Positions 17,074-25,324 of a DNA stretch of 42,507 bases are shown here, piece after piece (the stretch's first letter is position 1; every line of letters begins with the position of its first letter). The DNA lies in contig CAZWEO010000038.1 of NCBI GenBank assembly GCA_964633115.1, positions 1 through 42,507 on the forward strand, given 5' to 3'. The position numbers were made by a program, and so were the translations under genes. The notes under the pieces are model-generated. The model did no database searches. It saw only the letters and a list, made by a program, of their open reading frames with translations, and had not been told where the DNA came from. The stretch is from B30-G6 sp964633115 (GTDB taxonomy: Bacteria; Desulfobacterota; Desulfobacteria; Desulfobacterales; B30-G6).

Positions 17074-17220
17074 TCAAGGGTCCAGGATTCGAGGAGTCAA
17101 GGGTTCGAGGGTGGCTTACCAAATCAAGGCCACAGGCAGTTGATAAGTTTGGATGCCGAGGGATGGCCGGATTTGTCCAAATCGAAATCGGGATCGGTGT
17201 CGAAATCGACCAAGCAGAAT
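17074..17220. repeat. Spacer of CAAGGGTTCGAGG and ATCGAAATCGGGATC words
   Basis: AATCAAGGGTCCAGGATTC, GAGTCAAGGG and TTCGAGG words (17073-17113), related in reverse to GGATCCTTGG words at 12865, are followed by ATCGAAATCGGGATCGG words at 17180-17210. An ORF across this region is not convincing. Confidence 0.55.
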
Positions 17221-17227
17221 AGAAAAC

Positions 17228-17276
17228 AAAAAAAACGGCGAAGCCGCGTTAAATAAATTCGCGTAGCGAATTTATT
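17228..17276 (-). terminator. Terminator hairpins for the secreted protein gene
   Basis: Read on the minus strand, GCGGC-TTC-GCCG followed by a run of eight T (17228-17249) is a standard intrinsic terminator about 23 bases after the stop. A second perfect 11-bp hairpin with a three-base loop (17252-17262 pairing with 17266-17276) overlaps the stop codon itself. Together they would also stop plus-strand transcription leaving amrS. Confidence 0.7.
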
Positions 17277-17937
17277 GGTAAACTTCAAATCCATTTAACA
17301 GATCAAATAAATCCTGTTTGTATTCTTCAAAAAGATTTTGTCCGGTGTAAGCCATCAATTGGACCGCGCCAACCTTACCTGAATAATAGTAATTGACATA
17401 AGATACCGCTATCCCCTGGATGGTGGCGTTCATTTTCAAGCACAGAATTTTCTGTTCGTTAACAATGCGTATTTCTTCCTGGATCACCTCTATGTCAGGT
17501 GCAATTTTCTTGGCATTTGCAATGGCGGCCATTTTGAGGGTAGCCATGGGAATTTTGATTCGTTCCGGGATAATCACGACATAACGGTCGCCTTGGATAT
17601 GGGTAAGTTCATATTCGGCAGAGGCGTTGTCAATTACCTGATCGACCACCCACTTGCTGCTGTCATACCACAATCCATAGGCGACACGCTTGCCCTTGAG
17701 TAGAACCGTGGCTGATTTGGGTTTGAAAAATTGGTTTAACGGGTTGTTCTTTTGGGGGGCGGGATCCTGGTCCTGTATAAAAACCCAAGTGCCATCAGGA
17801 TTCAGAAGGACTTGCTGCCCATCTTCTGTGGTTGCCTTGATTTCCTGCGAATTGGTTGTTGCAGGATTCAGGCAAAATAAGACCAGACAAATTCCGAGCA
17901 ATAGATATCTTTGCAGCTTTATTTGCGACGCTTTCAT
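17272..17937 (-). CDS. Secreted protein of unknown function, 221 aa
   Basis: Begins with an evident signal peptide (MKASQIKLQRYLLLGICLV, cleavage near NSQ-EI). Next is a short ATTEDGQQVLLNPDGTWVF motif that occurs in many exported proteins as a compact beta module, then a low-complexity linker (DPAPQKNNPLN) and a C-terminal domain of about 145 residues (LLKGKRVAYGLWYDSSKW ... FEEYKQDLFDLLNGFEVY). I do not recognise the C-terminal domain; it contains no obvious catalytic residues. The gene follows the second TAXI binding protein on the same strand after about 34 bases, so it may be the last gene of the TRAP cluster. No Shine-Dalgarno is evident at this ATG. Confidence 0.78.
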   Translation of the reverse strand: MKASQIKLQRYLLLGICLVLFCLNPATTNSQEIKATTEDGQQVLLNPDGTWVFIQDQDPAPQKNNPLNQFFKPKSATVLLKGKRVAYGLWYDSSKWVVDQVIDNASAEYELTHIQGDRYVVIIPERIKIPMATLKMAAIANAKKIAPDIEVIQEEIRIVNEQKILCLKMNATIQGIAVSYVNYYYSGKVGAVQLMAYTGQNLFEEYKQDLFDLLNGFEVYQ

Positions 17938-17971
17938 AAATATATTTTACAATAAAATCCCTTACACAATT

Positions 17972-18964
17972 TTATTGCTCACGAACGTACTTGACAGCAC
18001 CCGGGTGTAATTGGATACCCCCGGTTTGCTGCGCTGCAGCGTCAGGTATTCGGGGACTGAGAGCGGGGTGGGCGCTTTTTAAGGACCGCTGCCCTTGATC
18101 TAATGCTGAGATGATTTGATACACAGTCTCATCATCCAAACCGTCTGAGGTGACCAACTTCATGGTTGTTCCGAAGGTTCGAATTCCCCGGGGATATGCG
18201 GAATAAGTGTTGGGGGCAATATCGATCTGGATGAAGGCCGGGTGGCTACTGCGGATCGCATCGATATCACCCTGATTCAAACTCAGCAGCTGGGCTTTAC
18301 AAAGCTTGAACAACTGCAGCAGTTCCGGGTTCGGATGCACGGCGATGTTGACCATTGCCTGTACAGATCCATGGCAGAAGGCCATGGTATCCTGGGACAG
18401 AGAGGAAGGCAGTTCTTCCATGAGGCTGAAGTCCTTAGCGGACCAGCTTTTGACCGCCATAATAGTTTCTATGGCTAGGTGTTGCTGAGACCGTGGGGCA
18501 CCGGCATTGATGCGTTTGCCCTTAAGATCGTCCAATGACTTGATGCCTGCAGTGCTGCGTGCCACCACAGATACAGGCAGGTCATATAGCGACATGATTG
18601 CACGCAGATTATCATAGGAAATATCAAAAAATTCGAATAGACCTTTGCCTGTCACGGCATCGTGTAGCATACGCGAATCCACCAGACTGAGGTCAAGAGA
18701 GCCCCCCTGCAGATTGGTCAGGTTGTGCACATGGCTCTCCGCTGGCACAACCGAGCATTGCAGCTCGTCTAACTGTTTTTCAACGATTCGACAGATAGTC
18801 CGACCGGTAAAATGGGAAAAACTACCAGTTTTCTCTGTACCAATACGGATTTCGAAAGCAAAGGATGAAGTAGCGAGCAACATGACAATCAGCCCTATGG
18901 TAATGACGAGCGATTGTTTGATACACCTGGCAAGACACTTGTCTTTGAAAGGGTTGATCATCAT
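17972..18964 (-). CDS. TAXI-type TRAP transporter solute-binding protein, divergent second copy
   Basis: A 330-residue periplasmic binding protein of the TAXI branch. The signal peptide (IGLIVMLLATSSFAFE) is followed by EIRIGTEKTGSFSHFTGRTICRIVE, the TAXI N-terminus, and by the conserved LKGKRINAGAP, LNQGDIDAIR and LHPGAVKYVREQ end. Compared with the other binding protein at 22450-23430 it has lost the glycine-rich ligand loop (IGNPGSGQRG is here NAGAPRSQQH), so ligand or role probably differs. GAGGAGGAAA lies 5-15 bases before the ATG at 18964, which I use instead of the ATG 11 codons upstream. It lies in the same direction as the UspA and permease genes, so this looks like a duplicated second binding protein in the TRAP cluster. 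Confidence 0.87.
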   Translation of the reverse strand: MMINPFKDKCLARCIKQSLVITIGLIVMLLATSSFAFEIRIGTEKTGSFSHFTGRTICRIVEKQLDELQCSVVPAESHVHNLTNLQGGSLDLSLVDSRMLHDAVTGKGLFEFFDISYDNLRAIMSLYDLPVSVVARSTAGIKSLDDLKGKRINAGAPRSQQHLAIETIMAVKSWSAKDFSLMEELPSSLSQDTMAFCHGSVQAMVNIAVHPNPELLQLFKLCKAQLLSLNQGDIDAIRSSHPAFIQIDIAPNTYSAYPRGIRTFGTTMKLVTSDGLDDETVYQIISALDQGQRSLKSAHPALSPRIPDAAAQQTGGIQLHPGAVKYVREQ

Positions 18965-19091
18965 CGTGATTTCCTCCTCATACTTGTGCACCGGCATATG
19001 CGAGCAGGTTCCCTGCTAAGGTGTCAGGGACCGTCTCAGCCGTATCAAGATGGTGAATAGAACATCTTATCTTTCATGCGAGCGACGATGC

Positions 19092-19526
19092 TCAGCTCCG
19101 AATATTCCGTAGTCTCAGCACCGAGCACTTGGCATTGTCAGCAACCCGTTGCGAACAGGATCGACTGAAAACCTCATTTATCTCACGCCGGCGGTTATGA
19201 TAAACTACGATCAAATCCGCGCCCCACTTTTCCGCGGCACCAATAATCTCTTCCCAGTTCTTTCCGGCCCTGACTGTATAGGCAACGGAGGGATCGCAAT
19301 TTTCGCCAATGAATTTCTCCAGAGATTCATTGAAACTGGCATAGGCTTCATTACGCACCTCTTCGGTTACATAAGATGCCACAATCGGCATGCCAAAGTC
19401 GGGCATGACGCTGACCAATTTCAGTTCAGCACCGGAAAACCCGGCAAGTTTTGCCACCTGTTCGTAAACTGCTTTGGCAGCATTGGGATAATCGATGTCC
19501 ACCGGTACGAGTATTTTTTTAAACAT
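19092..19526 (-). CDS. Universal stress protein (UspA family)
   Basis: A 144-residue UspA-fold protein. The N-terminal strand (FKKILVPVDIDYP), the central helices and the VVYHNRRREINEVFSRSCSQRVADNAKCSVLRLR end are typical. The ATP-binding glycine motif (G-2x-G-9x-G-S/T) is largely absent, which places it among the non-nucleotide-binding or degenerate members. UspA proteins encoded in TRAP clusters, such as TeaD, modulate transporter activity by binding ATP; a similar role here is inferred from position between the fused permease and a binding protein. The GGGAG Shine-Dalgarno supports the start. Confidence 0.87.
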   Translation of the reverse strand: MFKKILVPVDIDYPNAAKAVYEQVAKLAGFSGAELKLVSVMPDFGMPIVASYVTEEVRNEAYASFNESLEKFIGENCDPSVAYTVRAGKNWEEIIGAAEKWGADLIVVYHNRRREINEVFSRSCSQRVADNAKCSVLRLRNIRS

Positions 19527-19570
19527 ATTTCACTCCCGCAAATAAAATCGTTATACTTCGATCATAAGGC

Positions 19571-19640
19571 ACCGACAAGGTCGGTAGTCGTTGACGATTT
19601 TATGAGTTGCGACTTCGTCGCTCAAATGATGGAAGGTTGC
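19571..19640. repeat. Dispersed GCGACGAAGTCG element, copy 1
   Basis: Two small hairpins, ACCGAC-AAG-GTCGGT (19571-19585) and GCGAC-TTC-GTCGC (19609-19621), bracket CGATTTTATGA. On the minus strand the blocks GCGACGAAGTCG, CTCATAAAATCGT and CAACGA match in order those at 41713-41749, so this is a repeated element placed between the permease and UspA genes. Confidence 0.6.
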
Positions 19641-19711
19641 AAATTTAAGCTCTCTTTTGGCTCAACTCGAGATGCACCGCACTATAAATCTTAGCGATCC
19701 TGCTCTAAATT

Positions 19712-22297
19712 TTAGGTAGCTGCCTGGGGCTGTAACGTTTTGCGACGTTTCATCTGTAATAGAGCTACCAGGGCATAAAGCACCAGTGCTGGAATAAACA
19801 TGAGTTGTTTGGGCAACCGTTTGGAGGGCACCTGAATACTCAGCAACTCCTGGTCAAAATCCATCCCAGCCTTTTCCGCCGGACTCGAAAAGACAATATT
19901 ATCGATCAATATTTTATCGTCTTCATTGCGGGTTTCAATGCCGATGGCATTTAATCTATCCATGCCGGACCCTTCATCGCCAACAGGCAGCATCACAGTT
20001 TTGGTAAATTCGGTCCCGTCCATTTTTTCGCCCTTGAACATGATTCTGATTTGAGCTCCGGGCTCCATGTCCGCCACCATTTTCTCGAGTTTGCTGGCCG
20101 GTTCCTGGGTCAGCGGCGGAAAAACCATATCCCACCAGAACCCGGGACGGAACAGGGTGAAGGCCACTAGTAATAATGCTATAGTTTCCCAAATGCGGCT
20201 TTTGGTCATAAAATAGCCTTGGGTGCCGGCGGCAAAGGCCAACATGGCGACCACCGCGGCAAATATGACGATGACCAAATGGGCCCAATTGGCGACGCCG
20301 ATAATCAGCAATTGGGTGTTGAAAATGAACATAAACGGCAATACCGCCGTACGAATATCATAGGTAAAACCCTGGATACCGGTGCGTATCGGGTCCCCTC
20401 CGGATATACCGGCTGCGGCAAAGGCCGCCAAACCCACCGGTGGCGTGTCGTCTGCCAGAATACCGAAATAAAAAACAAATAGATGTACGGCAATCAGCGG
20501 AACGATCAGTCCGTTCTGGGCGCCCAGATCCACGATGACAGGCGCCATCAGGGTCGACACCACGATATAGTTGGCGGTTGTGGGCAGACCCATCCCCAGG
20601 ATCAGGCTGATAATAGCGGTAAAAAACAGGATCAACATCAGGTTCCCGCCGGAGATAAATTCCACAAATTCGGTCATGACCAAGCCGATACCGGTCAAGG
20701 TTACCGTGCCAACCACAATACCCGCAGCAGAAGTCGCTACGCCAATCCCGATCATATTGCGGGCACCGGCGACCATACCATCAATCAGATCGACAAATCC
20801 GCGCTTGGCTGAAAAATCATAGCCTTGGGCCTTGCGGAAGATTCCTTTGAGCTGTCGCTGGGTTATGACGATAAAAATCAATAGGACCGTCGCCCAGAAA
20901 GCTGACAGTGCCGGAGAAAGCCGTTCCACCACCAGGCACCACATGAGCACCACGATGGGCAATAAGAAGTAGTATCCGGATTGAGCCGTGGGACCCAAAG
21001 GGGGCAGTTCATTGATCTCATGGCTGGAATCCAGTTCGGGAACTTTGCAGGCCACCCATAGTAGCAACACATAGGCGATCGCTAGTAGGATGCAGACGAT
21101 GTAGAAGGTCGCCTTGCCGCCAACGATTTTTATCCACCCCAAACCGTAATAGGTAACACCGCCGATAATAATAATTGATAAAATCGTTATCACAAATGAG
21201 AGTATTTTTTGATTAAACGTTTTTGTAATGGGTTTTTCCATGCCCTCTAAGCCTAGCTTGCAGGCCTCCAAGTGCACAATGTATACCAGAGCGATATAAG
21301 AGATGATGGCCGGCAAAAAGGCGTGTTTGATCACTTCCACATAGGTGATGCCCACGTATTCGACCATCAAAAAAGCGGCCGCCCCCATGACCGGCGGCAT
21401 CAGCTGACCGTTGGTGGAACAGGCCACTTCCACCGCCCCTGCTTTTTCCGCTTTGAAGCCAACCTTTTTCATCAAGGGGATCGTAAAAGTGCCGGTGGTC
21501 ACTACATTGGCGATGGAGGAACCGGAAACCAGACCGGTCAATCCGGATGAAACCACGGCAGCTTTTGCGGGACCTCCGCGAAGATGCCCCAGACCGGCAA
21601 ATGCTGTACGGATAAAGTAGTTGCCAGCACCGGCCGATTCCAGCAGCGCTCCAAATAAAACGAACATGAACACCATGCCAGTGGAAACGCCCAAGGCAAC
21701 ACCAAAAACCCCCTCGGTTCCCAACCAGTAATGTGACATCCCCTTGGAAAGACTGGCGCCTTTGTGTGCAATGACAGAAGGCATGTAGGAACCAAAAAAC
21801 GTGTAGATGAGAAATACCCCGGCGACCACCATCAAGGGTGGACCCAGGGCTCGACGCGTGGCCTCCAGCAGAAGAATCAAGCCGATGACGGCGACAACCA
21901 AATCCATTTGAGTCGGATCGCCCGGCCGCTCGGATAGCCCTTCATAAAAAAGAAACAGATAGGACGCACAGAAGGCTCCCACGAGTCCCACAATCCAATC
22001 CTGTACCGGGATATAATTCCGGGGTGACTTTTTGAAGGTCGGATAGGCCGCATAGGACAGGAAAACGGCAAACGCCAGGTGGATGGCGCGGGCCTCGGTA
22101 TCGTTTAAAACAAAAAAGTTGAAGATGAAGGGCAGGGGCGATGCATACCACAGCTGAAATATTGTCCAGGCCAAGGGTACGTAAAAGAGAATTTTTTTGG
22201 GTATCGTGCCAGTTGGGTTACGGGCCCCCGTATCTGACTCGGCAATCATCTCCTGAAGCTGATCTTCTGATTTCAGGGTATCTGTCGATTCGGTCAT
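19712..22297 (-). CDS. TAXI TRAP transporter fused permease (DctQ-DctM)
   Basis: An 861-residue polytopic inner-membrane protein that fuses the small (4-helix) and large (12-helix) TRAP subunits, the normal state in TAXI systems. Visible marks are the DctQ-like N-terminal part up to about residue 175, then the DctM signature with LGMGLPTTANYIVVSTLMAP (about residue 565), GILADDTPPVGLAAFAAAGIS and the glycine-rich GLTGLVSGSSIANVVTTGTF. A soluble tail of about 130 residues (residues about 725-835, RIMFKGEKMDGTEF, GIETRNEDDKILIDNI) resembles the DUF3394 extension found in many TAXI permeases, before a last helix. It would import a carboxylate-type or other organic solute driven by an ion gradient; the substrate is unknown. 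An intercistronic hairpin separates it from the upstream binding-protein gene. Confidence 0.93.
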   Translation of the reverse strand: MTESTDTLKSEDQLQEMIAESDTGARNPTGTIPKKILFYVPLAWTIFQLWYASPLPFIFNFFVLNDTEARAIHLAFAVFLSYAAYPTFKKSPRNYIPVQDWIVGLVGAFCASYLFLFYEGLSERPGDPTQMDLVVAVIGLILLLEATRRALGPPLMVVAGVFLIYTFFGSYMPSVIAHKGASLSKGMSHYWLGTEGVFGVALGVSTGMVFMFVLFGALLESAGAGNYFIRTAFAGLGHLRGGPAKAAVVSSGLTGLVSGSSIANVVTTGTFTIPLMKKVGFKAEKAGAVEVACSTNGQLMPPVMGAAAFLMVEYVGITYVEVIKHAFLPAIISYIALVYIVHLEACKLGLEGMEKPITKTFNQKILSFVITILSIIIIGGVTYYGLGWIKIVGGKATFYIVCILLAIAYVLLLWVACKVPELDSSHEINELPPLGPTAQSGYYFLLPIVVLMWCLVVERLSPALSAFWATVLLIFIVITQRQLKGIFRKAQGYDFSAKRGFVDLIDGMVAGARNMIGIGVATSAAGIVVGTVTLTGIGLVMTEFVEFISGGNLMLILFFTAIISLILGMGLPTTANYIVVSTLMAPVIVDLGAQNGLIVPLIAVHLFVFYFGILADDTPPVGLAAFAAAGISGGDPIRTGIQGFTYDIRTAVLPFMFIFNTQLLIIGVANWAHLVIVIFAAVVAMLAFAAGTQGYFMTKSRIWETIALLLVAFTLFRPGFWWDMVFPPLTQEPASKLEKMVADMEPGAQIRIMFKGEKMDGTEFTKTVMLPVGDEGSGMDRLNAIGIETRNEDDKILIDNIVFSSPAEKAGMDFDQELLSIQVPSKRLPKQLMFIPALVLYALVALLQMKRRKTLQPQAAT

Positions 22298-22404
22298 TGC
22301 GATGATTCCTTTTGTGAATATGGTGATATCGATCTATACAGTGGCGGTGAGCATGAGCCGGGAGAGAATGGAGTTATCCGATATCGTTAAGCTCCGGAAT
22401 TGAG

Positions 22405-22434
22405 CAAAGTGCGCCGCTTGACCGGCGCACTTTG
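22405..22434 (-). promoter_or_regulatory. Intercistronic hairpin between binding protein and permease
   Basis: A perfect 12-bp GC-rich stem (22405-22416 with 22423-22434) around a six-base loop, 15 bases after the binding-protein stop on the minus strand. No T-run follows, so it is unlikely to be a full terminator. Hairpins at this position in transporter operons commonly protect the upstream binding-protein mRNA from 3' decay, giving more binding protein than permease; that function is inferred. Confidence 0.7.
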
Positions 22435-22449
22435 TCGATGGGCTGTTGG

Positions 22450-23430
22450 CTACATCAAGCCGGCTTCTTTGTAATATTTCACAGCACCCTTGTGCAGGGG
22501 AGCTGAAAGACCGTCTTTGATCATTTCTTCCTTTTTCAGCACCCTGAATGCCGGATGCAATTTCTTAAACGAGTCAAAGTTTTCGAATACGGCCTTGACC
22601 ACATTGTAGATGACATTTTCCGGTACCTTGGCGGACGTGACGAAGGTAGCGCCCACACCAAATGTTTTGGTGTCCATGGGGGTCCCGCGATACATGCCGC
22701 CGGGGACGGTGGCTGTACGGTAGTAGTCATTGTCACTGACCAGCTTGTCGACCTCGGACCCGGTGACATTGACCAGCACAGAATCACAGGATGTGGAGGC
22801 TTCTTTGATGGATCCACTGGGATGACCTACCGTAAAAACCATGGCGTCAATCTTGTTGTCGCACAAGGCCTTGGATTGCTCGGCAGATTTTAGCTCGGAT
22901 GCCAGTTTAAAACTTTTCTTGGTCCATCCCAGGGCACCCATGAGCGTTTCCATGGTGCCGCGCTGACCGGAACCGGGGTTGCCGATGTTGACGCGTTTGC
23001 CCTTAAGATCCTTAAAGTTTTTGATGCCGGAATCTGCCCGGGCCACTACCGTAAACGGCTCGGGATGAACCGAAAACACGGCGCGCAGGTCTTTATTGGC
23101 ACCCTTGCCCTCAAAATTTTTACTGGTGCCATGGTAGGCATGGTACTGCCAGTCGGACTGGGCTACGCCCATATCCAACTCACCGGCGCGGATGGTGTTC
23201 AGATTGTAAACTGAGCCGCCGGTGCTTTCCACCGAGCAACGGATGCCGTGCTCTTTTCTGCTCTTGTTGACCAGACGGCAAATGGCGCCGCCTGTGGGAT
23301 AGTAGACACCGGTCACGCCACCAGTACCAATGGTGACAAAGGTTTGGTCAGCTGCCTGGGCAGGCGGAGCTTCAACAAACATGACCAATGCAAATACGAG
23401 TGCAATGCTTAGAATGATGGCTTTTTTCAT
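22450..23430 (-). CDS. TAXI-type TRAP transporter solute-binding protein
   Basis: A 326-residue periplasmic receptor. A clear signal peptide (IILSIALVFALVMFVEAPPAQAA) precedes TFVTIGTGGVTGVYYPTGG, the classic TAXI N-terminus with its ligand loop. VNIGNPGSGQRGTMETLM near residue 150 and the terminal LHKGAVKYYKEAGLM complete the family pattern. It captures the substrate for the fused permease that follows on the same strand. The strong AAGGAGG Shine-Dalgarno five to eleven bases before the ATG fits high expression, and the hairpin after the gene fits uneven expression relative to the permease. It should be first in the transcript with the permease, UspA and second binding protein. Confidence 0.94.
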   Translation of the reverse strand: MKKAIILSIALVFALVMFVEAPPAQAADQTFVTIGTGGVTGVYYPTGGAICRLVNKSRKEHGIRCSVESTGGSVYNLNTIRAGELDMGVAQSDWQYHAYHGTSKNFEGKGANKDLRAVFSVHPEPFTVVARADSGIKNFKDLKGKRVNIGNPGSGQRGTMETLMGALGWTKKSFKLASELKSAEQSKALCDNKIDAMVFTVGHPSGSIKEASTSCDSVLVNVTGSEVDKLVSDNDYYRTATVPGGMYRGTPMDTKTFGVGATFVTSAKVPENVIYNVVKAVFENFDSFKKLHPAFRVLKKEEMIKDGLSAPLHKGAVKYYKEAGLM

Positions 23431-23612
23431 CGTAACCTCCTTAAAATAGGGTTAAACAAACCAAAGTAGTAAATTGTACTACAAATGGATTGAAGGATAT
23501 GGGTTATCAACCGCCTTTCAGCTAATATTCAATTGTTATGGGGGACATGTGAAGTGAAAACATCTCTAAAGTCAGACTGTTAACAGAAGAACATAATGAA
23601 TGCAACCATTTA
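23431..23612. other. Upstream region of the TRAP cluster
   Basis: Presumed promoter region for the minus-strand TRAP genes, AT-rich. I see no confident -35/-10 pair and no ORF. The structured element at 23613-23706 follows directly. Confidence 0.4.
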
Positions 23613-23706
23613 AATTTGAATTCCCCGCCGCGACTCGACTCGCGATCCTCAGTTGAGTCGCCGACTGCATGCCGATAAGTCTTGCAGTGTGGGATGAATT
23701 CAAATT
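23613..23706. ncRNA. Candidate structured element, three-way junction
   Basis: Ninety-four bases with three nested or adjacent stems. P1 pairs 23613-23623 with 23696-23706 (11 bp, containing GAATTC on each side), extended by CCC at 23624-23626 against GGG at 23691-23693 past a two-base bulge. P2 pairs 23630-23640 with 23651-23661 (11 bp, one G-U) around a ten-base loop. P3 pairs 23664-23669 with 23683-23688 (6 bp) around a 13-base loop. The whole closes into a compact three-way junction. It is in neither gene, lies between divergent transcription units, and lacks a T-run. I do not recognise it as a known riboswitch. It may be a small RNA, a leader element of either flanking gene, or a DNA cruciform. 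Confidence 0.5.
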
Positions 23707-23852
23707 ATAATACAGCAGTTTATGCAAGGGTAAGGTAAATTGCTATTGACAACGTATTGATTTTTATTTGTAAAAATACTGGGTGCCGCTAACTTAACAA
23801 ACGAATAGCTCTTCTGGTGGCTTATAACGGCAGCGATCGGAGAATATAGGGT

Positions 23853-24740
23853 ATGCATACGAAACAGCCCACAATTGATCCGGCCAGCAAACTGCTGGTT
23901 AGCGTTATCATTCCCACATTCAATCGGGCTTGGTGTCTATTTGAGGCAATCGATTCTGTTATTACGCAGACCTATCCAAATTATGAGTTGATCATTATTG
24001 ATGATGGCTCTACGGATGACACTCAAAAACGTCTCGCCACTCGTGATGGTGTCGCTGTTATCAGACAACAAAACCAGGGGGTCAGTGCTGCCCGTAACAA
24101 GGGGATCAAAGCCTCAAAAGGAGAACTGATCGCATTTCTGGACTCAGATGACCTGTGGTTGCCGGATAAGTTGGCCGTTCAGGTAAAATTTTTTACGCAA
24201 AATCCCGGGGCAATGATTTGTCAGACGCAAGAAAGTTGGATTCGTAATGGAAAAAGAATCCATCCCAAAAACCGTCATCGCAAGGCATCCGGTTATTTTT
24301 TTGAGAGATCCCTGGAACTTTGCTTGGTAAGCCCTTCCGCTGTTATGATCAAACGGAAATTGTTTGATGAGCTTGGCCATTTTGACGAACACTTACCGGC
24401 TTGTGAGGATTATGACCTTTGGCTTCGAATCGGGGCACACCTACCCATCTATTTGATTGACGAATCCCTCGTAGTAAAAAGAGGTGGACACGCCGATCAA
24501 CTATCATCGAATCCAGGTTTAGATAAATTCCGTATTCGATCAATCCAGAATCTGCTCGCAGAAGGATCGCTTTCTCCAGAGCAGCAGTTGGCGGCAATTG
24601 ATATGCTCCAGATAAAATGCCAGATTGTTGCCACCGGATGTCGAAAACGCGGAAAATTGGAAGAAATGCAATATTATATGGACCTATCAACAAAATTTAC
24701 AGAAACTACTATGTACAAACCAGGAAGTAGCAAAAGATAA
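23853..24740 (+). CDS. Family 2 glycosyltransferase
   Basis: A 295-residue GT-A fold glycosyltransferase. The N-terminus holds VSVIIPTFNRAWCLFEAIDS and IIIDDGSTDDT (nucleotide-sugar binding), then NQGVSAARNKGI and the metal-binding ELIAFLDSDDLW. EDYDLWLRIG near residue 188 supplies the catalytic-base Asp region. The last 80 residues are helical. It probably transfers a sugar to a lipid or polysaccharide acceptor; donor and acceptor are unknown and no polysaccharide cluster is nearby. A purine-rich GGAGAATATAGGG lies just before the ATG. The DUF4388 gene follows after 47 bases. Confidence 0.9.
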   Translation: MHTKQPTIDPASKLLVSVIIPTFNRAWCLFEAIDSVITQTYPNYELIIIDDGSTDDTQKRLATRDGVAVIRQQNQGVSAARNKGIKASKGELIAFLDSDDLWLPDKLAVQVKFFTQNPGAMICQTQESWIRNGKRIHPKNRHRKASGYFFERSLELCLVSPSAVMIKRKLFDELGHFDEHLPACEDYDLWLRIGAHLPIYLIDESLVVKRGGHADQLSSNPGLDKFRIRSIQNLLAEGSLSPEQQLAAIDMLQIKCQIVATGCRKRGKLEEMQYYMDLSTKFTETTMYKPGSSKR

Positions 24741-24787
24741 AATAATTTGTTCATACAACTTAGTCGACCAGGTCAGAAAATTTTGTT

Positions 24788-25276
24788 ATGGCTTTAAAAG
24801 GCAACTTAGAAACAGTCTCCTTATCTGGAATTCTCGAGCTTTTATCCGAAGAGCAGAAGACCGGTGTGTTAAAAATTCACAATACTATCGGTGAATTTCA
24901 GGTCGTTTTATTCGATGGCTCCATTGTATACGCCATTCAGTATAAGAAAGAGGCCCGCTTGGGTGAGTTGTTAATACAGGATGGGGTCATATCGGCTGAA
25001 CGGGTTGCGGCTTGTTTAGAAATTGCCAGAGATGAAAAGCTTGCCATTGGCAAAGTCTTGGTGGACCATAAAATCATTTCCAAAAAAGTATTACATCAGT
25101 ATCTCTACCGGCAATTCGAAGATATTCTGTTTCAATTGTTTTCAGAAAAACAGGGCAGGTTTGAATACAGGGATGCGAAACTCGTTTTGAGATGGCTGAT
25201 TGTATTCAAGACAAATACCCTGCAGTTAATCATGGGAGCCTTAAAACGGGTGGATGAGTTAAAGAAAAAACAGTAA
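24788..25276 (+). CDS. DUF4388 (PatA-N-like) regulatory protein
   Basis: A 162-residue soluble protein opening with the DUF4388 signature (MALKGNLETVSLSGILELLS, TGVLKI, FDGSIVYA), a domain found at the N-terminus of two-component and gliding-related regulators such as PatA. The following segment (LGELLIQDGVISAERVAACL, IGKVLVDHKIISKKVLHQYL) is the helical repeat that usually accompanies it, and the end (LRWLIVFKTNTLQLIMGALK) is typical. No receiver or output domain is present, so it probably acts by protein interaction in a signalling chain. It precedes a nine-codon mini-ORF and mtnA. Confidence 0.82.
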   Translation: MALKGNLETVSLSGILELLSEEQKTGVLKIHNTIGEFQVVLFDGSIVYAIQYKKEARLGELLIQDGVISAERVAACLEIARDEKLAIGKVLVDHKIISKKVLHQYLYRQFEDILFQLFSEKQGRFEYRDAKLVLRWLIVFKTNTLQLIMGALKRVDELKKKQ

Positions 25277-25287
25277 GGAGATTGACT

Positions 25288-25317
25288 ATGAACGCGTCCA
25301 AAAAGGATTTGTGGTGA
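25288..25317 (+). CDS. Nine-codon mini-ORF upstream of mtnA
   Basis: ATG to TGA encoding nine residues (MNASKKDLW), with an AAGGAG Shine-Dalgarno about eight bases before the ATG. Its stop codon lies within the GGTGAG that could serve as the mtnA ribosome site. It is in a different frame from mtnA. It could be a short leader whose translation re-initiates at mtnA, or a chance ORF; translation is unproven. Confidence 0.3.
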   Translation: MNASKKDLW

Positions 25318-25324
25318 GTAAAGC

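Noticed and set aside
17056..17256. 66-codon plus-strand open frame after amrS
   Set aside because: It is built from repeat words and overlaps the amrS end and terminator hairpins.
20219..22151. Open frames on both strands inside the TRAP permease gene
   Set aside because: Shadows of a long membrane-protein gene; compositions rich in Arg, His and Pro are typical of antisense translation.
25277..25324. SAM riboswitch ahead of mtnA
   Set aside because: The gap is too short, and no SAM-I/SAM-II core is present.
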